Of a DNA stretch of 64,000 nucleotides, positions 40,954 through 49,539 are shown piece by piece; the stretch's first letter is position 1, and each line of letters starts with the position of its first letter. Made by a program: the position numbers and the translations under genes. The notes under the pieces were generated by a model, which worked only from the letters and a program-made list of their open reading frames with translations, was not told where the DNA came from and ran no database searches. The stretch lies in NCBI RefSeq assembly GCF_000192865.1, contig NC_015276.1:4272501-4336500 (forward strand). Reading direction: 5' to 3'. The stretch comes from Marinomonas mediterranea MMB-1 (GTDB lineage: Bacteria; Pseudomonadota; Gammaproteobacteria; Pseudomonadales; Marinomonadaceae).

Positions 40954-41895
40954 TTACAAACCTAACGTTGACTCTACGGCTGGCAATGCTGGCTCACCAG
41001 AAACCGTCTTAATCCCATCTAGCCATGATGAAAGCACCGCTGGGTTCTTCTTAAGCCAGCTTTGCGCCGCTTCCTTCGCCGACATTCCTTCGTCTGTCAT
41101 TGAAATAACGGTGTTTTCCATTGTGAGAGAGAACTCTAGGTTTTCGAAGAATTTACCTGTGTTTGCGCACTCGTCCATATAACCTTTACGAGTGACGGTA
41201 TGGATCGTCGCGCCACCGTAATTCGGACCAAAATACTCGTCGCCGCCCGACAGGTATTTAAGATCAAAGTTAACATTCATTGGGTGTGGTTCCCACGCAA
41301 GAAAGACAATGAATTTATCACGTTTCACCGAGCGCGCCACTTGAGACAACATGGCTTGCTCACCCGACTCAACCACATTCCATTTACCGAGGTCGAAGTC
41401 ATTTTTCTCGATCATCTTCATTAAGTTCTGGTTCGCTGGCGATCCAGCACCAATACCGTAGATGCGGCGATTAAATTTACGAGGAAATTTATTTAAATCA
41501 GAGAAGTCCTTTACACCAGCATCATAGACATAAGACGGCACGGCCAATGTAAATTTGACGCCCGTCAAGTTCGTCTTAACGACGTCAATTTCACCTTTAT
41601 ATTTTTCAATAAAGGCCGTTTGAGCAGGCATCCAGTTGCCAAGGAACACGTCAATTTCGCCGTTTTTCACGCTTTCAAACCCAATCGGAACACCCAACAG
41701 CTTGATATCGGTTTTGTAACCTAGCGCTTCTAAAACGGTCGTCGCCAACGCGTTGGTGGCGCCGATATCACTCCAACCTGGGTCCGTTAAAGTTACGGTT
41801 TTACATTGTTCTGATTCTACCGCCATCGCACTGACAGACACCGCCGACACCACTATTGCCGGTAGAACACGTTTGCATAAACTAAACTGCTTCAT
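40954..41895 (-). CDS. choX: Choline/betaine ABC transporter substrate-binding protein (ChoX-like)
   Basis: A 313-residue periplasmic binding protein with a Sec signal (cleaved after about SAMA, residue 25). The OpuAC fold shows VTLTDPGWSDIGATNALATT and the choline-type FLGNWMPAQ; WEPHPMN supplies an aromatic of the cation-binding box. It binds choline or a related quaternary amine. Unusually, no cognate permease or ATPase gene is present here. The neighbouring choline-sulfatase gene on the same strand supports a choline-sulfate role. GAGGAA precedes the ATG. An IS5-like element lies between the two genes. Confidence 0.88.
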   Translation of the reverse strand: MKQFSLCKRVLPAIVVSAVSVSAMAVESEQCKTVTLTDPGWSDIGATNALATTVLEALGYKTDIKLLGVPIGFESVKNGEIDVFLGNWMPAQTAFIEKYKGEIDVVKTNLTGVKFTLAVPSYVYDAGVKDFSDLNKFPRKFNRRIYGIGAGSPANQNLMKMIEKNDFDLGKWNVVESGEQAMLSQVARSVKRDKFIVFLAWEPHPMNVNFDLKYLSGGDEYFGPNYGGATIHTVTRKGYMDECANTGKFFENLEFSLTMENTVISMTDEGMSAKEAAQSWLKKNPAVLSSWLDGIKTVSGEPALPAVESTLGL

Positions 41896-41974
41896 TACTC
41901 GGTTCCTCGTTTCTTTTATGATAGTGAATGGTCTTTCTTATTATTTAAAATGCTTCGAAAGCTAGGGAAGCTAG

Positions 41975-42128
41975 GGAAGGTGTGAACAAGTCCACTGGCT
42001 TCAGCGTGTGATAACTCTTCTTTATTCGAGGCAAGTGTCTGGAGACAAATGCCGCTGTCCAATATTGAGCATATTGGCAAGAAAGTTAACAAGAATTAAG
42101 AAGCTCATAAGACTTATTCGTACCTTCC
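41975..42128. mobile_element. 154-bp IS5-like MITE between choX and betC
   Basis: The left end GGAAGGTGTGAACAAGTC at 41975 and the inverse of GGAAGGTACGAATAAGTC ending at 42128 match in 15 of 18 positions. CTAG (a YTAR target) precedes the left end; the right flank shows no matching duplication. The right end overlaps the sulfatase stop and encodes its last residues (GRYE). The left 46 bases recur almost unchanged at 61725-61771. The right 29 bases recur (28/29) at 48904-48932. No transposase is encoded. Confidence 0.7.
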
Positions 42129-43652
42129 CTGTACTTTCGGATAGCGAGACTTCGCCTCTAGATCATCCAGATCAATGTGGTTGCGCATATACATTTCACT
42201 GGCCTGAAAAATCGGTTGATGATCCCAAGCAATTTTCGAATTCCCTTCACCAAATGCTTTCACAATAAGACGGCGGCGACGCTGACTAATAACAACCGCT
42301 TGTGATATTGCATTGGAATCCCAACGCTGTAGTGCTTCTTCACGAAACGCGTTGGTAATATCAGCAAACTCTGGATTAGTCGCCAAATTATTCAATTCAA
42401 GAGGGTCTTTTTCGAGGTCGTAGAACTGATCAGGGTCAGCGATACAATGTACGTATTTGTACTGCCCGCGACGGATCATAAACAAGGGAGCAATCGTACC
42501 CTCGCCACAGTACTCGCCAATCACTTCATCATGGCCACCCTCTTTGCCTTCCACATGTGGAACAAGGCTACGACCATCAATCGGCATAGCGTAATCCACA
42601 CCCTCGCCATGCGTTGCCCAGTCGACAAACGTTGGCAATAAATCCATGGTCGATACAGACTCTTTAACGCGTTTTGGTTTAAAGCGATCAGGTGCGCAAA
42701 CAATCATAGGCACGCGCGCAGAACCTTCGAAGTAAGACATTTTGTACCAAAGATCGCGCTCGCCTAGCATGTCGCCGTGATCACCGGAGAATACAATGAT
42801 GGTGTTCTCGTCCAAACGACAATCCTTCAACGCTTTAAGCAGCTGACCCACTTGGTCGTCAACATAGCTGCACGCGCCATAATAAGCGTGCTTTGCGTTA
42901 CGTATCTCGTCGTCAGAAATCTCTTGGTCGTAATACGCAAACACACCCTGAAGACGACGAGAATGCGGATCTTGATCTGCTTCAGGCATTCTCACTTTTG
43001 GTAAATCGACCTCATCATGATCGTAACGGTCCCAATATTCTTGGGTGATCGCATACGGGTCATGCGGGTGCGTCATAGAAACCGTTAAACAAAACGGTCT
43101 ATCTTGCTTACCGCGTGCGTAGTCATAAAGATAACGTTGGGCATGAAACACCACCTCATCATCGAAATCGAGCTGATTGCTTCGCACGCACGTTCCCGCT
43201 TGTGTCACAGACGACATATTGTGATACCAAGTTGGGCGTACGTCTGGCTCATCCCAGTTAGGGAACCAACCGTAATCGGCGGGGTAAATATCCGTCGTCA
43301 GACGCTCTTCAAAACCATGCAATTGATCTGGGCCACAGAAGTGCATTTTTCCCGATAGGGCCGTTTGATAGCCACTCGCTCTCATATAATGTGCAAACGT
43401 TGGAATGTCCGCAGGAAAGTCGGCGGCATTGTCCCAAGCGCCAATGCGAGTCGGTAGCTGCCCCGTCATTAAGACATATCGCGACGGCGCGCAAAGTGGA
43501 CTATTACAGTAAGCAGATTCAAATACGACGCCCTGATCCGCAAGTCTTTGTAAGTTCGGCACTTTCGCGACTTTGCCACCATACATAGGCAACGCGGACG
43601 CCGCCATTTGATCGGCCATAATGAATAAAATATTTGATTGTTGATTCGCCAT
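42114..43652 (-). CDS. betC: Choline-sulfatase
   Basis: A 512-residue type I sulfatase that releases choline from choline-O-sulfate. The formylglycine cassette is CAPSR (C54-R58), the nucleophile precursor after conversion by a maturase. Metal ligands are visible in ILFIMADQMAA (N-terminal Asp) and FSGDHGDMLGE (about 288-298). DHGDMLGERDLWYKMSYFEG and the MPIDGRSLVPHVEG segment fit the choline-sulfatase group. The last residues GRYE and the stop come from an IS5-like element end, so the native C-terminus has been altered. Divergent from its LysR regulator. Confidence 0.92.
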   Translation of the reverse strand: MANQQSNILFIMADQMAASALPMYGGKVAKVPNLQRLADQGVVFESAYCNSPLCAPSRYVLMTGQLPTRIGAWDNAADFPADIPTFAHYMRASGYQTALSGKMHFCGPDQLHGFEERLTTDIYPADYGWFPNWDEPDVRPTWYHNMSSVTQAGTCVRSNQLDFDDEVVFHAQRYLYDYARGKQDRPFCLTVSMTHPHDPYAITQEYWDRYDHDEVDLPKVRMPEADQDPHSRRLQGVFAYYDQEISDDEIRNAKHAYYGACSYVDDQVGQLLKALKDCRLDENTIIVFSGDHGDMLGERDLWYKMSYFEGSARVPMIVCAPDRFKPKRVKESVSTMDLLPTFVDWATHGEGVDYAMPIDGRSLVPHVEGKEGGHDEVIGEYCGEGTIAPLFMIRRGQYKYVHCIADPDQFYDLEKDPLELNNLATNPEFADITNAFREEALQRWDSNAISQAVVISQRRRRLIVKAFGEGNSKIAWDHQPIFQASEMYMRNHIDLDDLEAKSRYPKVQGRYE

Positions 43653-43802
43653 TCAGCAAGACCTCAAAACAAAGAATAAAATAAGATAAAATAATATTTA
43701 AATTACGAAGACATTAGTCATAAAATAGATATAACCTAGACTGAATCTTATTTTTAGTACTGTAAACCGACTAAAATCTAATGACTGAGATAAGCTGAAC
43801 TA

Positions 43803-44705
43803 ATGCTAACTGAAAGCGACATGCCCCCTTTACAAATGCTGGTAGTTTTTGAATCATCTGCTAGGCATTTAAGCTTTACTGCAGCGGCCCGAGAATTGGG
43901 CACGACTCAACCCGCTATTAGCCAGCAGGTCAAAGCGTTAGAAGGGTATTTGAAGACTCCTCTTTTTAAGCGAGTCTATCGAGGAGTCGAATTAACGGAT
44001 GCAGGTCATATTTTACTAAAAACGACACAAGCAAGTTTTGGCGAAATTCGTAAAACGGTGACCTATATCCGCAAAAAAAATAAGACGCCACGCATCAATG
44101 TCGCGACCGATTTTGCCTTTTCCGCTTACTGGTTGCTGCCCAGACTGCCCGATTTTAGAAAGCGTCACCCTGATATTGATATTCGTTTACATACCGCTCA
44201 AAGCAATGTGGATATCGGCTTATCAGATGCGGATTTAGCCATTGTGTTTAGTAATGGCGTACACAGTGGTTTTTATACTGATAAATTGTTCGAAGAAGAT
44301 GTGTACCCGATTTGCAGTCCAAGGTTATTAGAAGAGGTCGGTCCAATTACAGACCTCGACCAAATCACAGGGGTTCCACTGTTAAAGTTAAATGCAGGTG
44401 ACGAAGAAAAGTGGATGACGTGGGAGACACTTTTTCAGCAACACAACACGTCGTGGTCACCTTCTCATTCAGTAATGGAATTCGATAATTATACGCTTTT
44501 GGTTCAAGCGGCGATTGCAGGCCAAGGCTTTGCTCTTGGATGGGGATCACTGATCGACGATATGATAGACAAGAACATGTTGGTGGGCTTGCAAGCCTTC
44601 CGAAGCCAATCTCATTATGGCTACTTTACCGTCGTTCCACAGCCGTTGGTAGAAGACCCTATTGTTAAAACGTTCAAAGATTGGATACATTCACAAAATG
44701 ACTAA
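43803..44705 (+). CDS. LysR-family regulator of choline-sulfate use
   Basis: A 300-residue regulator. The N-terminal HTH (about 8-65) reads SARHLSFTAAARELGTTQPA then SQQVKALEGYLKTPLFKR. The effector domain (about 95-295) is of the GcvA-like type. It is divergent from betC with a 150-base shared region and precedes a SulP transporter gene, the arrangement expected of the choline-sulfate regulator. Direct ligand choline sulfate is an inference from neighbours. No clean T-N11-A box was pinpointed. Confidence 0.88.
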   Translation: MLTESDMPPLQMLVVFESSARHLSFTAAARELGTTQPAISQQVKALEGYLKTPLFKRVYRGVELTDAGHILLKTTQASFGEIRKTVTYIRKKNKTPRINVATDFAFSAYWLLPRLPDFRKRHPDIDIRLHTAQSNVDIGLSDADLAIVFSNGVHSGFYTDKLFEEDVYPICSPRLLEEVGPITDLDQITGVPLLKLNAGDEEKWMTWETLFQQHNTSWSPSHSVMEFDNYTLLVQAAIAGQGFALGWGSLIDDMIDKNMLVGLQAFRSQSHYGYFTVVPQPLVEDPIVKTFKDWIHSQND

Positions 44706-44765
44706 ACACAGAAAGGCCGATTGTTTGTATTCAGATATCGCATTTTTGTGGTCGAGGAGATCAGC

Positions 44766-46496
44766 GTGAGTCAACGAGGCAGCAATACGCCCTTTCTTTC
44801 AAACAGCACGCGCGCAAAGATGGTAGAACATCTGCCTTTCTTTCGTTGGTTAAAAGCCTCGACCTCGAAAACACTCGTCGCTGACTTTTTAGCAGCCTTA
44901 ACGGGCTTAGTCGTTGTTCTTCCTCAAGGTGTGGCGTATGCCTTGATTGCAGGAGTGCCGCCGGAGTACGGTCTTTACACGGCCATTATTGTCCCTATTG
45001 TAACGGCCTTATTTGGTTCGTCATGGCACCTCATTTCAGGCCCCGCTGCCGCAATTTCTATTGTCGTTTTGAGTGTCGCCAGCAGTGTGGCGGAAAGCAC
45101 ACAGACAGACTTCATTTCCGCTGTGCTATTACTTACCTTTCTCGTCGGTTTAATTCAGTTTGGTTTGGGTATTGCTCGGCTGGGCATTTTAGTTAATTTT
45201 ATCTCACATACGGTTGTCATCGGTTTTACGGCAGGCGCGGCTCTTTTGATCGCGACCAGTCAATTTAAATACGTTATGGGTGTTTCTCTTGAGTCCGGTT
45301 TGTCGTTTCTGGAGACATGGGATCAACTCTTTCACTCCCTACCTCAACTAAACCTGTACGACCTTGCTATTGCCGCAAGTACCGTGTTCTGCGCACTAAT
45401 CGCAAAACGTTTAAAATCCCCCATACCTCCCATGTTATTAGGTATGCTTGGAGGCATCGCTGTGTGCTTTTTTATTCAAGGCACCGCGCATGATGTCCGT
45501 ATGGTAGGAGCCATGCCATCAGGATTACCCGCTTTTAACATTCCAAATTGGTCACAAGAGATGGTCAGTGCCCTCTTACCCGGCGCAATGGCGTTGGCGA
45601 TACTAGGTCTAGTAGAAGCGGTCTCTATTTCCCGAGCCATTGCCATTAAATCTGGGCAAAGAATAGACGGTAATCAAGAGTTTATTGGTCAAGGGTTGGC
45701 AAACATGCTGGGGAGCTTTTTCTCTTGCCACGCGGCTTCTGGCTCTTTTACTCGATCAGGCGTGAACTACGACGCAGGCGCTAAAACACCACTTGCTGCC
45801 ATATTTACGGCATGCTTATTGGTGCTTGTTCTGTGGTTTGTCCCAAACATCACGGCTTTTTTACCGCTCTCAGCCATGGGCGGCGCCATTATGCTCATTG
45901 CATGGAATTTGATTGATACGAAACACATCCATCATATTTTCAAACGCAATCGACAGGAATCGATCGTTCTATTAGTAACTTTCTTCGCGACCCTATTTAT
46001 GGCGCTCGAATTTGCCATCTATCTCGGCGTACTGGTTTCTTTATTAATGTATTTAAAGCGTACCTCCCAGCCCCGCGTTATGGATGTCGCACCTAAGCAA
46101 TATACGCCGAGCATCGATCTTCGAAGTGTCGAACGCTTCGATTTAGAAGAACTGGAAAACCTCAAAATCATCCGTATCGATGGTTCTATTTTTTTTGGCG
46201 CCGTCAATCACATCCAGAAAGAAATTCAGCGTCGACAAAAAGCCAACACCCATTTAAAACACATACTGATACATGGGCCAGGCATCAACTTTATTGATCT
46301 ATCCGGCGCAGAAATGCTAGAGCGAGAAGCGCATCGATTAGAAGAGGAAGGGTGCTCACTCTACTTTTGCGCACTAAAAAATACCGTCATGGATGAAATA
46401 AGAGACAGCGGCCTAATGGAGAGCATAGGAGAAAAACGCTTCTTCTCCACTGCTGATGACGCCTTAACACTGTTAAACCGCAATGAGCAAACCTAG
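44766..46496 (+). CDS. SulP-family anion transporter with STAS domain
   Basis: A 576-residue transporter with about twelve membrane helices (about 30-420) and a cytoplasmic STAS domain (about 440-560, IRIDGSIFFGAVNHI and FIDLSGAEMLEREA). Signature stretches are DFLAALTGLVVVLPQGVAYA and PPEYGLYTAIIVPIVTALFG. GTG at 44766 with GAGGAG just upstream is chosen over the TTG at 44721. SulP proteins carry sulfate or other anions by symport. Sitting beside betC and its regulator, it may import choline-O-sulfate or move the released sulfate; which is not settled. Confidence 0.9.
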   Translation: MSQRGSNTPFLSNSTRAKMVEHLPFFRWLKASTSKTLVADFLAALTGLVVVLPQGVAYALIAGVPPEYGLYTAIIVPIVTALFGSSWHLISGPAAAISIVVLSVASSVAESTQTDFISAVLLLTFLVGLIQFGLGIARLGILVNFISHTVVIGFTAGAALLIATSQFKYVMGVSLESGLSFLETWDQLFHSLPQLNLYDLAIAASTVFCALIAKRLKSPIPPMLLGMLGGIAVCFFIQGTAHDVRMVGAMPSGLPAFNIPNWSQEMVSALLPGAMALAILGLVEAVSISRAIAIKSGQRIDGNQEFIGQGLANMLGSFFSCHAASGSFTRSGVNYDAGAKTPLAAIFTACLLVLVLWFVPNITAFLPLSAMGGAIMLIAWNLIDTKHIHHIFKRNRQESIVLLVTFFATLFMALEFAIYLGVLVSLLMYLKRTSQPRVMDVAPKQYTPSIDLRSVERFDLEELENLKIIRIDGSIFFGAVNHIQKEIQRRQKANTHLKHILIHGPGINFIDLSGAEMLEREAHRLEEEGCSLYFCALKNTVMDEIRDSGLMESIGEKRFFSTADDALTLLNRNEQT

Positions 46497-46610
46497 AAAT
46501 AGACTGAAAAGCTATCTCTGAAAGCAGCCTCTTAAAGTTATCCCCATTGATGCCAAAAAGTGCATTTTGAAACAAAGTTGGGATAAATCGTTAGGTTATG
46601 CTCAACGTTA

Positions 46611-48542
46611 TTAACAATGTCGTGCCATTAGCTCACTAAGCGGCATAGGTTTGTTATATAAAAAACCTTGATGATGATAAATACCATTGGCGATCAGTTG
46701 GTCAGCCTGCTCTTGCGTTTCCACACCTTCGGCAACCACGCCCTGCCCCATAGATTGAGACATATGAGCAACAGCGCCAATAATGGCTGAGCCATTTTTA
46801 AATATGTTATTGATAAAAGCTCTGTCAATTTTAATGACATCGACACCGATATCCTGAATAACTGACAATGATGAATAGCCTGTTCCAAAATCATCGAGTG
46901 AAACTTTAATACCCATCTCACGAACCCGCTCGATGCGCTTAAGCAACCCGCCTTTATCGGTTGCAAAAACCGACTCCGTCAGCTCCAAATGAATGTTAGC
47001 GGAACTAACACCCACCTCAGCCAAAACGACTTCGATCAGCTCAACAAATTCGTCGTCCTGAAACTGAATGACCGAGACGTTAATCCCGATCGCAGCACTG
47101 GGGTACATCTGGCTCAATGAAACGCTGTCCTCGCACGCTCTTTTGAGTACCCAATTCCCTAAAGATTGTATTAACCCATGCTGCTCCGCGATGACAATAA
47201 ATTCATCCGGTGGAATAAACTCGCCGTCAAGCTGCCAACGGCAAAGCGCTTCGAATGAAACAACTTCCTTGGTACGAGCGTCAAAAATAGGCTGATAATA
47301 CAGCTCAAGATGGTTATTGAGAATCGCATCTTCTAACTGGTCTTTAAGGGTCAACTCACGGGTGTATTTCTCGTACATTGCCTGACTAAAAAAGCCCACT
47401 TGCCCTTTTTCGGCCTTCTTCTGTTGATACATGGCAATGTCAGCATTTTGTATTAATAGGTCGTATGAACGGCCGTGTTCGGGGTAATGGGCGACCCCAA
47501 TCGTTACCCCGATGGACAAGTTCATCCGATTAATCACATAAGGGCGAGAAATGTCTTCAATCAGACCATTGGCTTTCTGCTCTAAACCCTCACGGTCTAA
47601 TGTAAGTACGAGAAACTCGTCGCCCCCCCATCTGCCAACCAAGTCACGTTCGTTTAACGATGACATTAAGCGTGCTGCAGCTTGTTGGAGTAGATCATCG
47701 CCAACAGCGTGCCCAAGGCGATCATTGATGGATTTAAATCCATCGAGATCCATAAACATCAGAGAATAGTGTTCATTCTCTATCTGAACACGCTTCAGCG
47801 CTTTTAAGAAGCCATAGCGATTTAGGAGATTGGTAAGAGAGTCAAAACGTGAAAGTCGGTCCAGCTGTTTCGTGCGATCTTCAATCTCTTTTTCCATGTG
47901 AGAAATCAAATGCTGATTTTGATATTTATGAGCTATCGCCTGTTTTGTAAAATGAGATGCATTAAACGCACTCCCACACATAACAAATGTAAAAAAAGCA
48001 CCAAGCCAGCCAAACATATGAAAGCCAGATGCGGCTGAAAATATCAACACTACGGAATAGGGAAGCAATACCAGTGTTGAATAGGTCACTGCAAGAATGC
48101 GGTTACTGGATAAAAAATTAACGGACCCGCCAGCAAAGGCCGCCAAGATTACGACAGTCGATATGTTTGAGACGAAGGTGGCCGTCTCGTGAAACCAAAT
48201 ACCATAGACGCTCCAAGCCAGTGCCGTAAGCACAAGATTGAACGAAAAGCGTTTAATAAATCGTGAGTAAAGGTCGGCTTGACTGCGTTTGCGTGCCGTT
48301 ACATAGCAAAAGTAGTCCGTTAGCCTGACCGCCAAAATAGCCGTCATTGCGCACAGCCAGATCAGACGTTGCGTCATGTCATTGGGGTGTTCAAATCCAA
48401 ACACTAGAATCAGTGCGACGATCTGAGTGACGCCAAGGCCCAAAATGTTATTTTTATAAAGAAGATGGAGCGCCTCAAGACGTCCTGACTTCTGACTTGT
48501 AGACGTATTGCGGTCTAATTGGTCGCTTATTGCTGGCTCCAC
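46611..48542 (-). CDS. Membrane-bound GGDEF-EAL protein
   Basis: A 643-residue c-di-GMP enzyme. About seven N-terminal helices (residues 30-210) form an uncharacterised membrane sensor. The GGDEF domain (about 228-390) has an intact GGDEF (about 307) but no RxxD inhibitory site (NERD). The EAL domain (about 400-643) keeps SFEALCRW, ELTES, DDFGTGYSSL, KIDRAF and AEGVET, so phosphodiesterase activity is expected. Start is GTG 48542 with GGGGGAAGA upstream. Convergent with the SulP gene. It could be bifunctional or mainly a phosphodiesterase. Confidence 0.92.
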   Translation of the reverse strand: MEPAISDQLDRNTSTSQKSGRLEALHLLYKNNILGLGVTQIVALILVFGFEHPNDMTQRLIWLCAMTAILAVRLTDYFCYVTARKRSQADLYSRFIKRFSFNLVLTALAWSVYGIWFHETATFVSNISTVVILAAFAGGSVNFLSSNRILAVTYSTLVLLPYSVVLIFSAASGFHMFGWLGAFFTFVMCGSAFNASHFTKQAIAHKYQNQHLISHMEKEIEDRTKQLDRLSRFDSLTNLLNRYGFLKALKRVQIENEHYSLMFMDLDGFKSINDRLGHAVGDDLLQQAAARLMSSLNERDLVGRWGGDEFLVLTLDREGLEQKANGLIEDISRPYVINRMNLSIGVTIGVAHYPEHGRSYDLLIQNADIAMYQQKKAEKGQVGFFSQAMYEKYTRELTLKDQLEDAILNNHLELYYQPIFDARTKEVVSFEALCRWQLDGEFIPPDEFIVIAEQHGLIQSLGNWVLKRACEDSVSLSQMYPSAAIGINVSVIQFQDDEFVELIEVVLAEVGVSSANIHLELTESVFATDKGGLLKRIERVREMGIKVSLDDFGTGYSSLSVIQDIGVDVIKIDRAFINNIFKNGSAIIGAVAHMSQSMGQGVVAEGVETQEQADQLIANGIYHHQGFLYNKPMPLSELMARHC

Positions 48543-49004
48543 TCTTCCCCCTTTGCTGTTTATATACCTTCATAAACAATTTCTTGCGCCTTAACGATAC
48601 TTTATTTACAAAGCGCTGAGTACCATTGAACAAGATTTACTCGGGTATTACCCAATTTACAAGCACTCCATACATAACATTATTAACCCTTACCGATAGT
48701 TACATTATGAACACGACAAAAAGGACGCTAGTGACGCCGCACTCACAAGAAAAAATGCGATGAGGCAAAGTACGGTAGGAAAAACCAAGATAGAACAAAC
48801 CAAGATAAGACGATAAATAAAATGACTGACGACACAAGGTCGCAGGCATGGGCATGTTCATCTGAATAAGACATCCGCCCTACCTACGATGTTGCTTTAT
48901 TAAGGAAGGTACGAATCAGTCTTATGAGCTTCAGTCTTATCAGAGAAACAACCTATTAAGGCGAGAGTGAAGAGGCGTTATCAACACGCTGTTTCACACT
49001 TTCC
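48543..49004. other. Intergenic region with an IS5-like end
   Basis: About 460 bases between the GGDEF-EAL gene start and a FlxA-like pseudogene. It holds the IS5-type end repeat at 48904-48932, preceded by TTAA. Otherwise no gene or strong structure is seen. Confidence 0.4.
48904..48932 (+). mobile_element. Solo IS5-like end repeat
   Basis: This 29-base repeat, GGAAGGTACGAATCAGTCTT onward, matches the right end of the 154-bp element (inverse of 42100-42128) at 28 of 29 positions. TTAA, a YTAR-type target, precedes it. No opposite end was found nearby, so it is probably a decayed element. Confidence 0.6.
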
Positions 49005-49333
49005 TTAAGCAAACGTATCCACTTTAGAGCCCACTTTTCCATCTGGGTCTTTTTTCTTTTCCTTAGCGTCACTCGTTTCATTTGATTGTTTATTGGAATA
49101 AGTGTTGCTTTCATTTGCCTTCTTCTCTTTGTAATTTGCTTTTGAATCAGGTCCGTTTTGCTCGTGTCAGTCTCAGAAGCCCCTGACTTTGTTGCCGCAC
49201 TAGCGAGCTGCTCTCTTAGTTATTTTACCTTTGCCTCTAACTTTTCGATCTTAGACTGATTATTAGACGATCCAGAAGAACCACTGGAGGACTGCTTGGT
49301 TATAGAACTTAAATCCATAGATATACTGCTCAT
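49005..49333 (-). pseudogene. FlxA-like protein, disrupted by a stop and a frameshift
   Basis: From ATG at 49333 the frame gives a Ser-rich start (MSSISMDLSSITKQSSSGSS), then the coiled-coil-like KIEKLEAKVK, and meets an in-frame TAA at 49220-49222. Beyond it LREQLASAATKSG continues in frame. A frameshift further on is needed to reach a natural-looking end DPDGKVGSKVDTFA with TAA at 49005-49007. Total length of 329 bases is not a multiple of three, as one frameshift requires. FlxA-type proteins are small coiled-coil proteins linked to flagellar regulons. The assignment rests on this pattern only. Confidence 0.6.
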
Positions 49334-49539
49334 GAAATAGACTACGCTGCTGAAATTTATATACTCAGTGCGAATTATCGACCATCAAAATAAACACTCG
49401 AAACAATTAGTCGCTTTCTTACACAACTGTAATATTCAGCTAAGAAATCAGCTCATGAAACACGGAAAAACGCTCGCATGGCTCGCTTTAGGAAGGTATG
49501 AAATGCCTACGGGGGCATTCGAGAATAGACAATGCTTTT

